DNA from: Nitratifractor sp.
Lineage (GTDB): Bacteria; Campylobacterota; Campylobacteria; Campylobacterales; Sulfurovaceae
Assembly: GCA_015490055.1 (NCBI GenBank)
Contig: WFYP01000065.1
Coordinates: 1-12,212, forward strand
Direction: 5' to 3'
Length of the DNA stretch: 12,212 nucleotides
Made by a program: the position numbers and the translations under genes. Shown here piece after piece: positions 6,447 to 12,212 of the stretch; the first letter of the stretch is position 1; the number at the start of each line of letters is the position of its first letter. The notes beneath the pieces were generated by a model. The model had not been told where the DNA came from, did no database searches, and saw only the letters and a program-made list of their open reading frames with translations.

Positions 6447-6480
6447 AAATTTTTGGGTAAAACCTTCGTGCCAAAAATTT
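6447..6480 (+). repeat. Intercistronic hairpin after rpsL
   Basis: AAATTTTTGG (6447-6456) pairs perfectly with CCAAAAATTT (6471-6480) around a 14-nt loop, about 50 nt after the rpsL stop. It has no T-tract, so it is more likely a processing, stabilising or protein-binding structure than a terminator. Confidence 0.5.
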
Positions 6481-6489
6481 GAGTAAATC

Positions 6490-6656
6490 TTAGGATGTCT
6501 CTAGTAAGAGGCATAGTTTAGAATGGGTTCAAGAGTAATAAAGTTAAGTAAAATAATTTTGAATCATAGCCGGAGGCTACGGCGATGAAATTTTTTATTT
6601 AAATTTGTTGCTATTGGGCACATTATAGACTATGCATATTACTAGAGGCATCCTAA
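6490..6656. mobile_element. 167-bp hairpin element (MITE-like) inside the str operon
   Basis: The whole segment is an imperfect palindrome. Left arm positions 6491-6545 match the reverse complement of 6601-6655 at 43 of 55 positions, and six of the mismatches are G-U compatible in the mRNA. The termini are TTAGGATG and CATCCTAA, and the apex is TAGCC-GGA-GGCTA at 6567-6579. The TA at each end is compatible with a TA target duplication. There is no coding capacity. It ends 27 bp before the rpsG start and lies inside the operon transcript, where it would fold into a very long stem. I infer an inserted non-autonomous element. Confidence 0.75.
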
Positions 6657-6683
6657 AGTTCGATTGAAGAAAAAGGAAATTAA

Positions 6684-7151
6684 ATGAGAAGAAGAAAAGC
6701 TCCTGTTAGACCGGTATTACCAGATCCGGTACATGGAAGTAAAGTATTAACTAAATTTATTAATAAATTAATGTTAGATGGTAAAAAGAGTATAGCTGAG
6801 AAGATTATGTATGCAGCTTTAGAGAGAATCGAATCAAAAACTGGTGAGAAGGGTATTGATATTTTCGATAAAGCAATCGAAAATGTTAAACCAGTAATGG
6901 AAGTTAAATCTCGCCGTGTGGGTGGAGCAACATATCAGGTGCCTATCGAAGTTCGTCCAGTTCGTCAGCAATCACTAGCAATTAGATGGATTGTAGATGC
7001 AGCTAGAAAGAGAAACGAAAGAACTATGATGGAGAGATTAAGTAACGAACTTATGGATGCAGCAACAGATAAAGGTGCGGCATTTAAGAAGAAAGAAGAT
7101 ACTTACAAAATGGCAGAAGCGAACAAAGCATTTGCACACTATAGATGGTAA
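6684..7151 (+). CDS. rpsG: 30S ribosomal protein S7
   Basis: S7 (155 aa) nucleates assembly of the 30S head by binding the 3' domain of 16S rRNA. The sequence is complete, from MRRRKAPVRPVLPDPV to AFAHYRW, with the family segments VGGATYQVPIEVRP and RWIVDAARKR. The short 155-residue form is usual in many bacteria. ATG 6684 has AAAGGA about 7 nt upstream. In E. coli S7 represses its own operon by binding the rpsL-rpsG spacer; here that spacer contains an inserted hairpin element, so regulation may differ. fusA follows after 12 bp. Confidence 0.97.
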   Translation: MRRRKAPVRPVLPDPVHGSKVLTKFINKLMLDGKKSIAEKIMYAALERIESKTGEKGIDIFDKAIENVKPVMEVKSRRVGGATYQVPIEVRPVRQQSLAIRWIVDAARKRNERTMMERLSNELMDAATDKGAAFKKKEDTYKMAEANKAFAHYRW

Positions 7152-7163
7152 GGAATTAAAGTT

Positions 7164-9254
7164 ATGGCAAGAACACATAAACTAGAAGATGTAAGAAACA
7201 TTGGTATTGCTGCACATATTGATGCTGGTAAAACAACAACTACAGAGAGAATTCTATTCTATACAGGTGTAGAGCACAAAATCGGTGAAGTTCACGATGG
7301 TGCTGCAACTATGGACTGGATGGAGCAAGAGCAAGAGAGAGGTATTACAATTACTTCTGCTGCTACAACTTGTGAGTGGAAAGGTAAGCAAATTAACATT
7401 ATCGACACTCCGGGCCACGTTGACTTTACTATTGAAGTTGAGCGTTCAATGAGAGTACTAGACGGTGCTGTATCAGTATTCTGTGCTGTTGGTGGGGTTC
7501 AACCGCAATCAGAGACAGTTTGGAGACAAAGAAACAGATATGGTGTTCCATCAATCGTATTTGTAAACAAAATGGATAGAACTGGTGCTGATTTCTACGA
7601 AGTTGAGAGACAAATTAGAGACAGACTTAAGGGTAATCCAGTTCCTATTCAGTTACCAATCGGTGCAGAAGAGAATTTCGAAGGTATCGTAGATTTAGTT
7701 CAAATGAAAGAGATTGTTTGGGATAAAGATGCTGAAATGGGTTCAGCATACCACGAGCAAGATATTCGCGAAGAGCTTCAAGAAAAAGCAGAAGAGTATA
7801 GAGAAAAGATGATTGAAGAGATCTCTTCAGCAGAGTGTAACGAAGAGCTTATGGAAAAATATATGGAGGGCGAAGAGCTTTCTGAAGAAGAGATTAAAGA
7901 AGGAATTAAAAAAGCTACAATCAATATGGAAATTGTTCCTATGACTTGTGGTACTGCATTTAAAAACAAAGGTGTTCAAACACTTCTTGATGCGGTTGTT
8001 TACTATCTTCCATCACCAGTAGAAGCTCCTCCAATTAAGGGTACTAAAATGGATGACGAAGATGTAGAGGTTATCGTAGAATCTACTGATGATGGTCCAT
8101 TTGCAGCTCTAGCGTTTAAAATTATGACAGACCCATTTGTTGGTCAATTAACATTTATCCGTGTATATAGAGGTTCACTAGAGTCTGGCTCTTATGTTCT
8201 TAACTCTACAAAAGAGAAAAAAGAGCGTGTTGGTAGAATTATGAAAATGCACGCAATAAAAAGAGAAGAGATTAAAGAGATTTATGCTGGTGAAATCGGT
8301 GCAGTTGTTGGTCTTAAAAATACAACTACTGGTGATACACTATGCTCAGAAGAAGATAAAGTTGTTCTTGAGAGAATGGACTTCCCAGATCCAGTTATCT
8401 CTGTTGCAGTTGAGCCAAAAACAAAGGCTGACCAAGAAAAAATGGGTACTGCACTTGCAAAGCTTGCAGCAGAAGATCCATCTTTCCGTGTAAGTACAGA
8501 CGAAGAGACTGGTCAAACTATTATCTCAGGTATGGGTGAGCTTCACTTAGAGATTATTGTTGATAGAATGAAGAGAGAATTTAAAGTAGAAGCAGAAGTT
8601 GGTGCTCCACAAGTTGCATACAGAGAGACTATTAGAACTGCTGTTGAGCAAGAGTACAAGTATGCTAAGCAATCTGGTGGTCGTGGTCAGTTTGGTCATG
8701 TTTATCTTAAAATTGAGCCACTTGAGCCAGGTAGCGGATTTGAATTTGTTGATGACATCAAAGGTGGTGTTATTCCAAAAGAGTACATCCCAGCAGTTGG
8801 TAAAGGTGTTGAAGAAGCAATGGCTAGAGGTATCCAAGCTGGTTACCCTGTAGAAGATGTTAAAGTTACACTTTACGATGGTAGTTACCACGATGTGGAT
8901 TCATCTGAAATGGCATTTAAACTTGCAGGTTCTATGGGCTTCAGAGAGGGTGCTAAAAAAGCTAACCCAGTAATTCTTGAGCCAATGATGAAAGTAGAAG
9001 TTGAAGTTCCAGAAGAGTACATGGGTGATGTAATTGGTGATGTATCTAAGAGACGTGGACAAGTAAACGGTATGAGCGATAGAGCAGGAAACAAAATTGT
9101 TGATGCTTTCGTACCACTTGCAGAGATGTTCGGATACTCTACAGACCTTCGTTCAATGACTCAAGGTCGTGCAACATACTCTATGGAATTCGACCACTAC
9201 GAAGAAGTTCCAAGCAATGTAGCAAAAGAGATTATCGAAAAAAGAAACGGATAA
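7164..9254 (+). CDS. fusA: Elongation factor G
   Basis: EF-G (696 aa) is the GTPase that drives ribosomal translocation and, with RRF, recycling. G-motifs are present: AHIDAGKT (17-24), RGITI (59-63), DTPGH (81-85) and NKMD (135-138). The length and the downstream domains II-V match full-size EF-G (for example GGRGQFGHVY in domain IV). AAGGA near 7151-7155, overlapping the end of rpsG, is the ribosome binding site. It is the last gene of the operon, followed at once by a strong terminator; tuf is not adjacent. Confidence 0.98.
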   Translation: MARTHKLEDVRNIGIAAHIDAGKTTTTERILFYTGVEHKIGEVHDGAATMDWMEQEQERGITITSAATTCEWKGKQINIIDTPGHVDFTIEVERSMRVLDGAVSVFCAVGGVQPQSETVWRQRNRYGVPSIVFVNKMDRTGADFYEVERQIRDRLKGNPVPIQLPIGAEENFEGIVDLVQMKEIVWDKDAEMGSAYHEQDIREELQEKAEEYREKMIEEISSAECNEELMEKYMEGEELSEEEIKEGIKKATINMEIVPMTCGTAFKNKGVQTLLDAVVYYLPSPVEAPPIKGTKMDDEDVEVIVESTDDGPFAALAFKIMTDPFVGQLTFIRVYRGSLESGSYVLNSTKEKKERVGRIMKMHAIKREEIKEIYAGEIGAVVGLKNTTTGDTLCSEEDKVVLERMDFPDPVISVAVEPKTKADQEKMGTALAKLAAEDPSFRVSTDEETGQTIISGMGELHLEIIVDRMKREFKVEAEVGAPQVAYRETIRTAVEQEYKYAKQSGGRGQFGHVYLKIEPLEPGSGFEFVDDIKGGVIPKEYIPAVGKGVEEAMARGIQAGYPVEDVKVTLYDGSYHDVDSSEMAFKLAGSMGFREGAKKANPVILEPMMKVEVEVPEEYMGDVIGDVSKRRGQVNGMSDRAGNKIVDAFVPLAEMFGYSTDLRSMTQGRATYSMEFDHYEEVPSNVAKEIIEKRNG

Positions 9255-9259
9255 TTTTT

Positions 9260-9282
9260 AAAACTGCCTCTTTGGCAGTTTT
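9260..9282 (+). terminator. Rho-independent terminator of the str operon
   Basis: AAAACTGCC (9260-9268) and GGCAGTTTT (9274-9282) form a perfect 9-bp stem with a TCTTT loop, ending in a T run, 5 bp after the fusA stop. Confidence 0.85.
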
Positions 9283-9608
9283 AGCTAAGAGCTCAAAGCT
9301 TAGGGCTTAGATTTTTTATACTCCTACTTTATTAACAATCTAGCTTACACTTTAATTAGGTTATAGACTATATAATTTTATACTTTTCTTAGGTTATAAT
9401 CTAACCTTTTTTATAATCTCGTACTTATATAATTATTAGTTTATTCAATATATCTTTGAGCCTCTGTAGTGGTATGCCCTTGTGACCACCCTTTATTAAA
9501 ACTACTAAAAACTATCTTGAAACATCAATGTATCATTTTGCAATATTTTTACAAATAATAGAACATTTAAAATATTACTTCAATTTTAAAATGTCAGGTT
9601 AGTTTCGC
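9283..9608. other. AT-rich gene-free stretch with small repeats
   Basis: No convincing gene was found in this part of the 465-bp gap. It holds a 10-bp direct repeat TTAGGTTATA (9356-9365 and 9389-9398, 33 bp apart). A small hairpin AGGTTA/TAACCT (9391-9407) followed by five T could be a weak terminator. An imperfect palindrome lies at 9563-9594. A short minus-strand frame at about 9441-9500 reads GWSQGHTTTEAQRYIE and then stops, weakly recalling the end of a tyrosine recombinase. Confidence 0.5.
9563..9594. promoter_or_regulatory. Imperfect AT-rich palindrome, candidate operator
   Basis: ACATTTAAAAT (9563-9573) and ATTTTAAAATGT (9583-9594) are inverted copies with one bulged base. The repeat ends 14 bp before the -10 box at 9609 and so would cover the -35 region of the following gene. 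Chance is possible in such AT-rich DNA. Confidence 0.3.
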
Positions 9609-9614
9609 TATAAT
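9609..9614 (+). promoter_or_regulatory. -10 box (TATAAT) for the secreted-protein gene
   Basis: TATAAT in the context GCTATAATATTC lies 105 bp upstream of the next ATG. It implies a leader of about 100 nt containing a small CATAC/GTATG hairpin near 9656-9672. Confidence 0.5.
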
Positions 9615-9719
9615 ATTCTTGAATAAATAGTTGCACGCTCCCATGAAGCGGAAGCATACAATGGTAGTATGAACAATGAATGTGTTCCCGTTCCCAGTCG
9701 TTAGTAAAAAAGGATAAAT

Positions 9720-10187
9720 ATGAAAAAATACTTTTTTGTTTTAGTATTAATACTACTAAACAACTCACTACATGCTGTTGAATGTAAACCATATATATTT
9801 AATCCTGCAATCAATGCTATTAATCAAGCAGTTGATGAATTGGTAAAATCATCAGTTACACCAAGGATACTGCAATCTATTAAAACTGTACACATTAGTA
9901 AAAAAAATTATAAAAATGATATGAAAATTTTAAATGAAAGACTTTCATTACTTCATGATAAAAAAGAGCATGCCTTACGCGCAAAAGAAATAAATGAAAA
10001 GAATTTAAAAGTATGGATGTCATTAGTAAAAAATTGTACAGGTCAGGATAAGTTGGCTGCAAAAAAAGTAAAAAATGATGTTATAAGTCTAAAGGCTGAT
10101 ATCGAACAAAGAATAAAAACAATTGAAAATTACATAAATTTAATTCAAATGGGGATAGACATTGGTAAGAAAAAATATTCTCATTAA
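9720..10187 (+). CDS. Small secreted helical protein of unknown function
   Basis: I do not recognise this 155-residue protein. It begins with a clear signal peptide: basic MKK, a hydrophobic core FFVLVLILL, then NNSLHA with likely cleavage after residue 19. The mature part has two Cys (22 and about 106) that could form a disulfide, and is rich in Lys, Glu, Asn and Ile. Long heptad-like helical stretches at about 60-90 and 115-145 suggest a helical or coiled-coil bundle. It is therefore probably a periplasmic or exported protein. ATG 9720 has AAAGGA 5-6 nt upstream and a promoter at 9609. Codon use is more A-rich than in the housekeeping genes upstream, compatible with accessory origin. No neighbouring gene suggests a role. 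Confidence 0.75.
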   Translation: MKKYFFVLVLILLNNSLHAVECKPYIFNPAINAINQAVDELVKSSVTPRILQSIKTVHISKKNYKNDMKILNERLSLLHDKKEHALRAKEINEKNLKVWMSLVKNCTGQDKLAAKKVKNDVISLKADIEQRIKTIENYINLIQMGIDIGKKKYSH

Positions 10188-10248
10188 GGAATTGCTAAGA
10201 AGTTAGAGAGCTTAACGTCTCCCCACCATTATATATAAAGGAACAAAT

Positions 10249-10497
10249 ATAAATCGAACATACCTTGATAGTAAATTGCCATACATTGAATTACATAAAA
10301 ATCAAAATATTAATGGTTGTCCCAAAAGCCATTTGCATGACAAATTAACTATTGTTGCATTAGAAAAAGGTAACCTAAAAATTAATTTAAAAAATAATCA
10401 AATCGTTTTAAAAGAGAATCAAATAGCTATTATCAATCCATTTGAGATACATTCAGCTATTAAAATTAATGAAAATAGCTCTAATTTATATTCTCCA
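10249..10497 (+). pseudogene. AraC-family regulator, truncated N-terminal sensor (cupin) domain
   Basis: The frame encodes a typical AraC ligand-binding cupin: PKSHLHDKLTIVALEKGNLK, then a Val-Leu-Lys-Glu-Asn strand, then IINPFEIHSA, as in regulators that sense small molecules. It lacks the C-terminal double helix-turn-helix. Homology stops at NLYS and the frame runs into the first REP palindrome, ending at a chance stop at 10561-10563. The expected start codon is damaged: AAAGGA at 10237-10242 is 6 nt before ATA (10249-10251), where an ATG would fit exactly. The only other in-frame start, TTG at 10276, has no ribosome binding site and would cut into the domain. It is a dead gene interrupted by the REP/RAYT island. 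Confidence 0.65.
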
Positions 10498-10529
10498 CTC
10501 GCTCCCAAATTGCATTTGGGAGTGTATAC
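10498..10529 (+). repeat. REP palindrome copy 1
   Basis: This 32-nt unit contains a perfect 9-bp stem CTCCCAAAT/ATTTGGGAG around TGC (10502-10522), preceded by CTCG and followed by TGTATAC. It is identical to the copy at 11143-11174 and to the reverse complement of 11813-11844. It opens the RAYT island and cuts the AraC-type gene. Confidence 0.9.
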
Positions 10530-10616
10530 CTACGAGATCATAAACCACACAGCAAAACAATAATTAACCCAAAATAAGCTAAAATTACCAATAATCAATA
10601 CAAAAGGTAACTAAAA

Positions 10617-11139
10617 TTGAGTAGAAGTAGATATAAAATATATAAACCTACACATACTCATTTTGTAACATTTACAATACTACATTGGATACCGATATTT
10701 ATGAATAAAGATAGTGTTGATATAGTAATAAACTCTATGAAATATCTACAAAAAAGCGATAACTTAAAAATATATGCCTATGTTATATTAGAAAACCATA
10801 TGCATTTAGTTATGCAAAGTGATGATTTACCAAAAACTATACAGAAATTCAAAAGACATACTGCGAAGTATATTATTGAATTATTAACTGAAGTTACGCA
10901 CTATATACAACATTTAATAACACAACAGGGTGCTTAACTTCAGTTATAAAAAGAGAAGAATGTAAAGACCATACTTGAACAATTAGCCTTTTACAAAAAG
11001 GCACATAAAAAAGATAGCCAATACCAACTGTGGCAAGAGGGATATCAGCCAAAGTTAATACAGTCGGATAAAATGATGAGAGAGAAGATAGAGTATATTC
11101 ATAATAATCCTATAAAAAGAGGATATGTAGATGAAGATT
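10617..11139 (+). pseudogene. REP-associated tyrosine transposase (RAYT), broken copy 1
   Basis: It is closely similar to the intact copy at 11262-11795, beginning with TTG and encoding the same Y1-transposase fold with the HUH pair in ENHMHLV. After HTAKYIIELL a 63-bp insertion (about 10887-10949) brings in a stop at 10935-10937. After the insertion the frame resumes with sequence equivalent to copy 2, including EYIHNNP with the expected catalytic Tyr, up to YVDED near 11139. There the second REP replaces the last 25 or so codons (the WHWRYSSARDY region). It is therefore inactive on two counts. The leader before it (10530-10616) is about 93% like that of copy 2. Confidence 0.85.
10887..10949. 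mobile_element. Tiny palindromic insertion in RAYT copy 1
   Basis: Comparison with copy 2 shows exactly 63 extra bases here. The insert has 15-bp inverted ends with one mismatch: ACTGAAGTTACGCAC (10887-10901) against GTGCTTAACTTCAGT (10930-10944). A core of 58 bp plus a possible 5-bp target duplication (TATTA on the left, TATAA on the right, 4 of 5) accounts for the 63. It has no coding capacity; its origin is unknown. Confidence 0.7.
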
Positions 11140-11142
11140 CCG

Positions 11143-11174
11143 CTCGCTCCCAAATTGCATTTGGGAGTGTATAC
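11143..11174 (+). repeat. REP palindrome copy 2
   Basis: It is identical over 32 nt to the copy at 10498, in the same orientation and exactly 645 bp downstream. It replaces the 3' end of RAYT copy 1 and begins the leader of RAYT copy 2; the stem is at 11147-11167. Confidence 0.9.
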
Positions 11175-11261
11175 CCACGAAACCATAAACCACACATCAA
11201 AACAATAATTAACCCAAAATAAGCTAAAATTACCAATAATCAATACAAAAGGCAATTAAAA

Positions 11262-11795
11262 TTGGGTAGAAGTAGATACAAAATATATGAACCTACACAT
11301 CCATACTTTGTAACATTTACAATACTACATTGGATACCTATATTTACAAACAGAGATAGTGTTGATATAGTAATAAACTCTATGAAATATCTACAACAAA
11401 ACGATAATTTAAAAATATATGCCTATGTTATATTAGAAAACCACATACATGCAGTAATGCAAAGCGATGATTTACCAAAAACTATACAGAAATTTAAAAG
11501 GCATACTGCAAAATATCTTATTAAATTACTAAAAGAGAAGAATGTAAAGACCATACTTGAGCAATTAGCCTTTTACAAAAAGGCACATAAAAAAGATAGC
11601 CAACACCAACTTTGGCAAGAAGGGTATCAGCCAAAGTTGATACAGTCGGATAAAATGATGAGGGAAAAGATAGAGTATATTCACAATAATCCTATTAAAA
11701 GAGGATATGTAGATGAAGATTGGCATTGGCGGTATAGTAGTGCTAGGGATTATATGGGGTTAGAAGGGTTGATAGATATTGAAAGGTTTGTTTGA
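11262..11795 (+). CDS. REP-associated tyrosine transposase (RAYT, Y1 transposase family), intact copy 2
   Basis: This 177-residue protein has the Y1/IS200-like single-strand transposase fold in its RAYT form. It has an N-terminal THPYFVTFTILHWIPIF strand pair, the HUH metal-binding pair His61 and His63 in ENHIHAVMQ, and the helix EYIHNNPIKRGYV with the presumed catalytic Tyr139, followed by WRYSSARDY typical of RAYTs. RAYTs nick and join single-stranded REP hairpins and are thought to spread REPs. The start is TTG (11262-11264), 119 nt after the start of its REP, the same offset as in copy 1; AAAAGG lies 9 nt upstream. Inverted REPs flank it at 11143 and 11813, the classic arrangement. A simple IS200/IS605 transposase is less likely because of the RAYT C-terminus and the REP pair. 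Confidence 0.9.
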   Translation: MGRSRYKIYEPTHPYFVTFTILHWIPIFTNRDSVDIVINSMKYLQQNDNLKIYAYVILENHIHAVMQSDDLPKTIQKFKRHTAKYLIKLLKEKNVKTILEQLAFYKKAHKKDSQHQLWQEGYQPKLIQSDKMMREKIEYIHNNPIKRGYVDEDWHWRYSSARDYMGLEGLIDIERFV

Positions 11796-11812
11796 TATTT
11801 TTTGTGGTTGGC

Positions 11813-11844
11813 GTATACACTCCCAAATGCAATTTGGGAGCGAG
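11813..11844 (-). repeat. REP palindrome copy 3, inverted
   Basis: It is the exact reverse complement of the 32-nt REP copies 1 and 2, 17 bp after the stop of the intact RAYT; the stem is at 11820-11840. It closes the island and abuts the remnant of a toxin gene. Confidence 0.9.
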
Positions 11845-11849
11845 GGTGA

Positions 11850-11897
11850 ATAAAACTAGCACAATCAAGAAGAAAGGAGTATCTTGAAAATGAGTGA
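11850..11897 (+). pseudogene. HigB/RelE-type toxin, 3' remnant (last 15 codons)
   Basis: Immediately after REP copy 3 this frame reads IKLAQSRRKEYLENE and stops at 11895-11897, overlapping the antitoxin ATG by 8 nt. The sequence and the overlap match the usual C-terminus of Gp49/HigB-family RelE-like toxins, whose gene precedes a HigA-type antitoxin. The frame is closed by a TGA (11847-11849) just upstream, next to the REP. No promoter or start remains, so nothing functional is made. Confidence 0.6.
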
Positions 11898-12165
11898 TTT
11901 ACAAAAATATATTAATAAAAGAAAAAAGAGCGATAAGGAGTTTGAGAAAAATTTTGATGCAGGTTATCAAGAGTTTAAAATAGGAGAAATTCTAAAACAA
12001 GCGAGATTGGAAAAGGGTCTAACTCAAGAAGATATTGCTAACAAACTAAACACAAAAAAGTCGGCAATATCAAGAATAGAAAATCATGCACAAGATATTA
12101 GACTATCAACTTTACAAAATTTTGCTCAAACACTTGGTAAAGAGCTTAGAGTTGAGTTGGTTTAA
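11890..12165 (+). CDS. HigA-like XRE-family antitoxin (helix-turn-helix)
   Basis: This 91-residue protein has an N-terminal segment MSDLQKYINKRKK and FDAGYQEFKIG, then a complete XRE helix-turn-helix at about 33-88: LKQARLEKGLTQEDIA, the recognition helix near KKSAISRIENHA, and DIRLSTLQNFAQTLGKEL. This layout is characteristic of HigA partners of HigB/RelE-like toxins, which neutralise the toxin and repress the operon. Two starts are possible: TTG 11884 (GGAG 4 nt upstream) and ATG 11890 (10 nt upstream), differing by two residues; I prefer ATG. Only a 15-codon remnant of the toxin lies upstream, so this is an orphan antitoxin whose native promoter is gone. Transcription would need read-through from the RAYT side. 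Confidence 0.85.
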   Translation: MSDLQKYINKRKKSDKEFEKNFDAGYQEFKIGEILKQARLEKGLTQEDIANKLNTKKSAISRIENHAQDIRLSTLQNFAQTLGKELRVELV

Positions 12166-12212
12166 AGGATAACAAGTACGAGGAGAGGATTATTCCGCTC
12201 ACTACCTTAGGG

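Noticed and set aside
8547..8891. Minus-strand and alternative plus-frame open frames inside fusA
   Set aside because: They are shadows of the conserved EF-G frame with low-complexity products.
9586..9792. Minus-strand 68-residue open frame over the promoter of the secreted-protein gene
   Set aside because: It overlaps the signal peptide coding region and promoter in antisense, with no ribosome binding site or family resemblance.
10276..10563. An intact 95-residue protein starting at TTG 10276
   Set aside because: There is no ribosome binding site, the sensor domain continues upstream to the ATA codon, and the last 20 or so residues are translated REP and leader sequence.
10887..10949. Integron attC site
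   Set aside because: The palindromic ends superficially recall attC, but the R/L core boxes and spacing are not present and no cassette structure exists.
11055..11255. Minus-strand 66-residue open frame across REP copy 2
   Set aside because: It is antisense to the RAYT pseudogene tail, REP and leader; there is no support for coding.
10617..11795. Ordinary IS200/IS605 insertion sequence
   Set aside because: There is no TnpB and no IS-type ends; the C-terminal YIHNNP...WRYSS signature and flanking inverted REPs fit a RAYT.
10498..11844. CRISPR array
   Set aside because: There are only three repeats, palindromic and in mixed orientation, hundreds of bases apart and with coding sequence between them.

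Overview
Organism. The window has low G+C, AAGGA-type ribosome binding sites, frequent TTG starts and -10 boxes with no clear -35. Its NadA, NadC, ThiG, peroxiredoxin and EF-G sequences read like those of a Campylobacterota (Epsilonproteobacteria) chromosome, probably a free-living Sulfurimonas/Sulfurovum/Arcobacter-type relative. This is a judgement from sequence character; no search was run.

Layout. Positions 1-9254 are mostly housekeeping. There is the 3' end of an L,D-transpeptidase (2-334). A minus-strand pair plsY-folB (1344-365) diverges from a plus-strand nadA-nadC pair (1429-3245). thiG (3625-4401) converges on a small NifX/NifB-type cofactor-domain protein (4782-4435). A 2-Cys peroxiredoxin gene (5119-5817) with its own terminator follows, then the str operon rpsL-rpsG-fusA (6023-9254). 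NadA and NadC catalyse successive steps of NAD synthesis. PlsY makes lysophosphatidate and FolB acts in folate synthesis. S12, S7 and EF-G serve translation.

Three intergenic spaces in this part are filled by palindromic, non-coding MITE-like elements. A roughly 290-bp nested palindrome separates nadC and thiG. A 164-bp element with perfect 23-bp inverted ends lies upstream of the peroxiredoxin gene and carries a plausible promoter for the neighbouring minus-strand gene. A 167-bp near-complete hairpin sits between rpsL and rpsG, inside the str transcript, where S7 feedback control acts in E. coli.

Positions 9255-12212 are accessory. After a 465-bp AT-rich gene-free stretch comes a small secreted helical protein of unknown function (9720-10187). 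It is followed by a REP/RAYT island (10498-11844): two tandem copies of [32-nt palindromic REP + leader + REP-associated tyrosine transposase], closed by a third REP in inverted orientation. Copy 1 is dead, with a 63-bp net palindromic insertion, an in-frame stop and a missing 3' end. Copy 2 looks intact. The genes on both sides end at the outer REPs. On the left is an AraC-type sensor domain cut off before its DNA-binding domain, whose expected ATG is now ATA. On the right only the last 15 codons of a HigB/RelE-like toxin remain, fused to a complete HigA-like antitoxin gene. I read this as an island that replaced the middle of the locus and left an orphan antitoxin. Positions 12166-12212 show no recognisable feature.
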